NCBI GenBank assembly: GCA_000436035.1
Contig: FR893219.1
Location: 1-18,391 of the forward strand
DNA length: 18,391 bases
Reading direction: 5' to 3'
Source of the DNA: Prevotella sp. CAG:732
GTDB lineage: Bacteria; Bacteroidota; Bacteroidia; Bacteroidales; Bacteroidaceae
The position numbers and the translations under genes are program-made. This document shows positions 15,560 through 18,391 of the stretch, in pieces; the first letter of the stretch is position 1, and every line of letters starts with the position of its first letter. A model generated the notes under the pieces. It saw nothing but the letters and a program-made list of their open reading frames with translations. It searched no databases and was not told the DNA's origin.

Positions 15560-15692
15560 ACGCCTTACGGATTCGTATTCGCATCCCCTATGCTCCTAGG
15601 CGCATCACCCTCAAGGATGCACTTCGACTCCCCCTATGCTCCTACATCCATAGCCATAAGGATGCACGCCGATTCATTCTATGCCTAGGCAT
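15560..15692. repeat. Degenerate tandem repeat, about 45-46 bp period
   Basis: CCCCTATGCTCCTA occurs at 15585 and 15631, with a weaker third copy (TTCTATGCCTAGG) about 45 bp further on. AAGGATGCAC recurs at 15613 and 15658. The block ends just before the stop codon of the HTH frame at 15701. Non-coding; function unknown. With the GTGAAC block it fills most of the gap 15229-15700. Confidence 0.5.
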
Positions 15693-15700
15693 CAATTCCA

Positions 15701-16114
15701 TCAAATATAATCTTCTATCAAGGAATAGTCGAAATCGCCTAGCCTCTTACGAGCATTGGTCAAAGCCCAACGATTCTTGAAACCACACAGTTCGGCAGCC
15801 GCCTCTTGCCCATAGGTCCCAGCCGAAGACTCCATCAACTTCTCGTAGTGTCGAACTCGGAAGGCATTCACCAACTTGTAGAATCCCACCTGGGTGATGA
15901 AAGTACCTGCCAAGGTATGGTTCATCATGCTGACATCCCGGATGACCTCTACTCTCTTCAAGCTCGGCTCCAAGTAACGACGGCTCACGATGATCAGGAC
16001 CTCTTTCTTCACAGACTCCCAGTTTTCCTGTTCCATCTGCAATCGCAAGTTCGCTTTCTCCTCCTCAAAAGCATCTTGCATCACATTATCTGCCCCCCCC
16101 AATTCGACTTTCAT
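15701..16114 (-). CDS. AraC-type helix-turn-helix portion of a membrane-bound regulator, separated by a G8 frameshift
   Basis: This frame carries a charged helical linker (EEEKANLRLQMEQENWESVK) and an AraC-like DNA-binding domain. The first helix-turn-helix is less clear; the second reads AAAELCGFKNRWALTNARKRLG, equivalent to the classical IAxxxGFxxxxxFxxxFKK. It is the natural C-terminus of the protein encoded at 16086-16937: removing one G from the run at 16093-16100 joins them into 411 residues. An ATG at 16114, just before the run and already in this frame, could also start a soluble 137-residue HTH protein (MKVELGGADNVMQD). Its position upstream of the lipoprotein operon makes that operon a candidate target. 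Confidence 0.75.
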   Translation of the reverse strand: MKVELGGADNVMQDAFEEEKANLRLQMEQENWESVKKEVLIIVSRRYLEPSLKRVEVIRDVSMMNHTLAGTFITQVGFYKLVNAFRVRHYEKLMESSAGTYGQEAAAELCGFKNRWALTNARKRLGDFDYSLIEDYI

Positions 16115-16937
16115 CGGGAATTGGCGTCATCTCCTCCAAAGAGGCTGATTCTTGCAAGACGCGCTGAAGGTTCTCTTTCTCCATGATTGCCATACATTCC
16201 TTGTCCTCTTCTGTATGAATGATTTTGTTGGGATGCAAAATCTTGCAAAGGAACATCACGTTCCAAACCGTGACCAGCAGGTCGATAACGGCTTTCAGCG
16301 TCCGACTATCCGCCAGGAACACCACCCACATCACCAAAAGGAATGTCATCGGCAAGTATATCACCTTACTGGCAAAGACAAAGGGGAAATCCGAATCATT
16401 GGAATTGTTCTGAGTATGATAATCATCCACCATCCTCACTAGCCATCTATTCTCCTGAACCAATCGGAAAGAAAACAGGATGCTCAATTCTCCCATGATA
16501 CACTCCCAAACCAACTTGTTGACTACCAAGAATTCGTTCTTGCAGAATAGCACCATGAGGGACAATGCGCCCAATAACAAGAAAGGCAAAAAGAAATAAA
16601 GCACAGAGGATAAGTTGCGCCTCATCTTCCCCATCTGAAAATAACGATGAAACGCCATGGCGAAACAGACGGGATAAAATAGGATGCCGAAACTCCTCAC
16701 ATAAAACCATGCGTCGGCATCTGAAGGACAAAGCACATAAGGAAACTGCAAGACCAATGCTGCATAAAAGAAGGTCATCTGGCGGCGAGCCGGATAGAAA
16801 AAGTCGCCTCGCTCATCAAAAGGATGACACATGTGACACCATCTGACGACGGCACAAAACACGCCAGACAATATAAAAGTAAAGCAAGCCAAAGAGTAAA
16901 AGAACTCCAGGCTTGCAAAATCTGTCGAAATTCTCAT
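16086..16937 (-). CDS. Seven-helix membrane domain of a putative AraC-type membrane regulator, ends prematurely at a G8 tract
   Basis: ATG 16937 (MRISTDFASL) gives 283 residues. Seven hydrophobic segments lie at about 13-31, 55-71, 79-97, 110-132, 137-158, 192-209 and 213-232. A cytoplasmic linker with acidic residues (HTEEDKECMAIMEKENLQRV) follows. The frame then runs into the G8 tract and terminates as RIGGGR-stop at 16086, before the HTH domain. With seven G the reading would continue IGGADNVMQD into the HTH at 15701-16114. The architecture (7TM sensor fused to an AraC HTH) is seen in Prevotella-like genomes; the ligand is unknown. The gene follows the CE2 esterase by 90 bp with no TAnnTTTG box between, so co-transcription is possible. 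Confidence 0.75.
   Translation of the reverse strand: MRISTDFASLEFFYSLACFTFILSGVFCAVVRWCHMCHPFDERGDFFYPARRQMTFFYAALVLQFPYVLCPSDADAWFYVRSFGILFYPVCFAMAFHRYFQMGKMRRNLSSVLYFFLPFLLLGALSLMVLFCKNEFLVVNKLVWECIMGELSILFSFRLVQENRWLVRMVDDYHTQNNSNDSDFPFVFASKVIYLPMTFLLVMWVVFLADSRTLKAVIDLLVTVWNVMFLCKILHPNKIIHTEEDKECMAIMEKENLQRVLQESASLEEMTPIPDESRIGGGR
16093..16100 (-). repeat. Homopolymer run of eight G at the frame break
   Basis: Eight C on the plus strand (eight G in the coding sense) lie exactly where the reading frame changes. Seven or ten G would give a full-length 7TM-HTH protein; eight gives a truncated one. Such tracts are classical slipped-strand switches and also classical sequencing-error sites. 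Confidence 0.85.
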
Positions 16938-16980
16938 CAATATCTCTCTTTCATTCTAAGAATATGATTGTACTTACAAT

Positions 16981-17014
16981 GGCACTCTCAAACATTCAAG
17001 TAGCAGAAAGTGCC
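16981..17014 (-). terminator. Weak inverted repeat between the CE2 and regulator genes
   Basis: GGCACT (16981-16986) pairs with AGTGCC (17009-17014) over a 22-nt loop, with no T-run. It could attenuate read-through from the esterase gene but is not a convincing terminator. Confidence 0.25.
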
Positions 17015-17027
17015 CCAAAGACGCCTC

Positions 17028-18185
17028 TTACTCCCATCCCATCAAGTTTCTGAGGAAAGGAAGCAGTTCGTCTGCCATCTTCTGATGCTGCAACTTGCTA
17101 GGATGCCAACTAGCCCCGTAGCCCAAGTCGCCTGTTTGGAAAGTGAAGTCAAAGCGATAGATGTCCTTGTCGCCCTTGTTCTTGCCCTTTCTAGCCTTGC
17201 GCACCTCTTCTGGGAGCGTGAATCCCTTCTTGATGGCATCACTACAGATTCTGTCAAGCACCTCACGCTGCTCGCCACTCTCCTTCTCGCCCAGCATCGG
17301 CCCCGTAATCAAGACTATCTTGGCATTTGGATACTTGGAACGAACCGTCGTCAAGAACATACGATAGTTTTTTTCATAAAGAGCGATGTCATAATTATTG
17401 GTAGAGAGGTCGTTGGTACCCAAGTTGATGCACACCAGTTGAGGTTGATACTTATTGAAGTTCCACTTCTCATCGTGCTTATTAAACAAGGTGTATTCAT
17501 ACTGCCAAGGCATATTCTCATCAGAGCCAGCCTTAGGTCCGTCATAATTACGATACACGCCGATACCACTACGAGAAATGGAAGTATGCTGGGCATTGAG
17601 ACTATCGCTCACGATATTGGCATAAGTAAGCCAATGGTTCTCCGTCTCATCCTCAAAAGGATCGGTCATCTCAATGCTCTCCACCCCATAGCCGCAAGTG
17701 ATGGAGTTGCCGATGAATTCTATCTTGCGCTCAGGCAAGTCGGGCGATTTCACAAGCGAACAGCCCTTGTCGAGCACGAAGCCACGGAACTCCGGGGTAC
17801 GGAACAATCCCTCTATCACATACATCAACTTGACCTGGTGTTCTCCCTTTGGCAAGGCAGCAGCCACGGTGACCACCGAATCACGCTCTGCATTGAAACC
17901 TACCTTGAAAGGCTCACACCCATCCACCTGCGCCATAAAATAGCCGGTCATCGGTCGGCATATCATCTTCAAGGAAGAACCTTGGAATCGAGCAAAGATA
18001 GAAGTACCAGGGAAGTTGAAGCTAGCCGTCTCATTTTTGGCGAAGCTCACACGTCCCACATATTGGATTAACGGATTAGTAGCTTTAACGACTTCACCTA
18101 CAATAGGTAAGGTTGTAGAACTTTTTGCGGCAACAGAGCCGATACCCATAAGTGCCATTATGGCGATTAAAGATATTCTTTTCAT
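17028..18185 (-). CDS. SGNH-hydrolase, carbohydrate esterase family 2 (acetylxylan esterase-like), exported
   Basis: It is a 385-residue protein with a signal peptide (MKRISLIAIMALMGIGSVAA). The N-terminal beta-sandwich of CE2 spans about residues 35-140 (PLIQYVGRVSF, GTSIFARFQGSSLKM, GYFMAQVDG). The SGNH catalytic domain follows: block I KIEFIGNSITCGYG with nucleophile Ser161, block II about SRSGIGVYRN, block III CINLGTNDLS (Asn258), and block V GASWHPSKLQHQ with catalytic His361. Some CE2 enzymes act with a Ser-His dyad lacking the aspartate. The expected reaction is removal of O-acetyl groups from xylan- or mannan-type glycans in the periplasm or at the surface, fitting plant-fibre use with the GH3 enzyme at 7195-9366, though the two are not linked in an operon. 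It has a consensus promoter. Confidence 0.88.
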   Translation of the reverse strand: MKRISLIAIMALMGIGSVAAKSSTTLPIVGEVVKATNPLIQYVGRVSFAKNETASFNFPGTSIFARFQGSSLKMICRPMTGYFMAQVDGCEPFKVGFNAERDSVVTVAAALPKGEHQVKLMYVIEGLFRTPEFRGFVLDKGCSLVKSPDLPERKIEFIGNSITCGYGVESIEMTDPFEDETENHWLTYANIVSDSLNAQHTSISRSGIGVYRNYDGPKAGSDENMPWQYEYTLFNKHDEKWNFNKYQPQLVCINLGTNDLSTNNYDIALYEKNYRMFLTTVRSKYPNAKIVLITGPMLGEKESGEQREVLDRICSDAIKKGFTLPEEVRKARKGKNKGDKDIYRFDFTFQTGDLGYGASWHPSKLQHQKMADELLPFLRNLMGWE

Positions 18186-18210
18186 AAATGTTATTGTTAG
18201 GTTTTCGGTG

Positions 18211-18242
18211 CAAAATTAGCATTATTTCCCGAAAAAAGCAAA
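18211..18242 (-). promoter_or_regulatory. Consensus promoter (TTTG-20-TAATTTTG) for the CE2 esterase
   Basis: TTTG at 18239-18242, a 20-bp spacer and TAATTTTG at 18211-18218 match both Bacteroidota elements. The leader before ATG 18185 is about 20 nt. It is divergent from the tRNA promoter. Confidence 0.78.
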
Positions 18243-18292
18243 CAATATGCACATTTTTTCCTCTTTTCTTCTTTTTATTCAAATAAATATCG

Positions 18293-18300
18293 TATCTTTG
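18293..18300 (+). promoter_or_regulatory. -7 box (TATCTTTG) for tRNA-Leu
   Basis: TATCTTTG lies 11 bp before the mature tRNA 5' end. No clear -33 TTTG is present. Confidence 0.6.
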
Positions 18301-18311
18301 CACTCACAAAT

Positions 18312-18391
18312 GCGCTTGTGGCGAAATTGGTAGACGCGCTAGACTTAGGATCTAGTGGTTTAGGCCGTGTAGGTTCGAGTCCTATCAGGCG
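18312..18391 (+). tRNA. tRNA-Leu (anticodon UAG), 3' end cut by the window
   Basis: The 5' acceptor strand GCGCTTG would pair with CAGGCGC, of which the last base lies past the window. The anticodon arm is CTAGA-CTTAGGA-TCTAG with anticodon TAG, which reads CUN leucine codons. A long variable arm (class II tRNA) and the T arm TAGG-TTCGAGT-CCTA follow. Only the final base or bases and the CCA are missing. Confidence 0.93.

Noticed and set aside
17010..18071. 353-codon open frame on the plus strand opposite the CE2 esterase
   Set aside because: It is fully antisense to a gene with signal peptide, SGNH blocks and a consensus promoter. The product shows no recognisable domain or export signal.

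Overview
The window looks like chromosome from a gut Bacteroidota, most likely Prevotella/Segatella (S. copri-like). This is an inference from three things. The TAnnTTTG -7 box, sometimes with TTTG about 20 bp upstream, recurs in front of most genes. Shine-Dalgarno sequences are absent. The gene content (NhaD, GH3, CE2 esterase, ECF sigma/FGE pair, DUF4143 and DUF1703 ATPases) also fits. No species can be proven from the sequence alone.

Positions 1-7050 are a gene graveyard. Apart from an intact nhaD antiporter (1554-2924), every gene here is broken: a PD-(D/E)XK AAA-ATPase without its 5' end (1-1203), a DUF4143 ATPase that lost Walker A (3070-4160), the C-terminal scrap of another ATPase on the plus strand (4337-4550), an ATPase with a frameshift, a lost Walker B and a lost C-terminus (4641-5442), an ECF sigma factor and an FGE/SUMF1 protein cut and joined at one deletion point (5669-6452), and a MATE transporter with an internal deletion (6772-7048). 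Several wrecks still carry recognisable promoters. Three 20-bp palindromes at an exact 33-bp period sit over the DUF4143 promoter.

Positions 7195-11226 hold two intact exported enzymes: a GH3 beta-glycosidase (+) with a clear terminator, and a histidine acid phosphatase-like protein (-). Between them lies a 470-bp non-coding gap containing a 22-bp-stepped tandem array.

Positions 11418-15228 are a two-gene envelope operon read leftward. An 815-residue coiled-coil lipoprotein built on three repeats of about 110 residues is followed by an OmpA-type barrel with a peptidoglycan-binding domain. Its upstream region has three GTGAAC boxes at 20-bp steps and a long inverted repeat.

Positions 15701-16937 encode a seven-helix membrane protein with a C-terminal AraC-type helix-turn-helix. 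Its frame is broken at a run of eight G. Seven G would restore a 411-residue regulator, so this is a candidate phase-variable switch (or a sequencing error) next to the envelope operon. The window ends with a CE2-type acetyl esterase (17028-18185, -) and a tRNA-Leu(UAG) (18312 onward, +) cut by the window edge.
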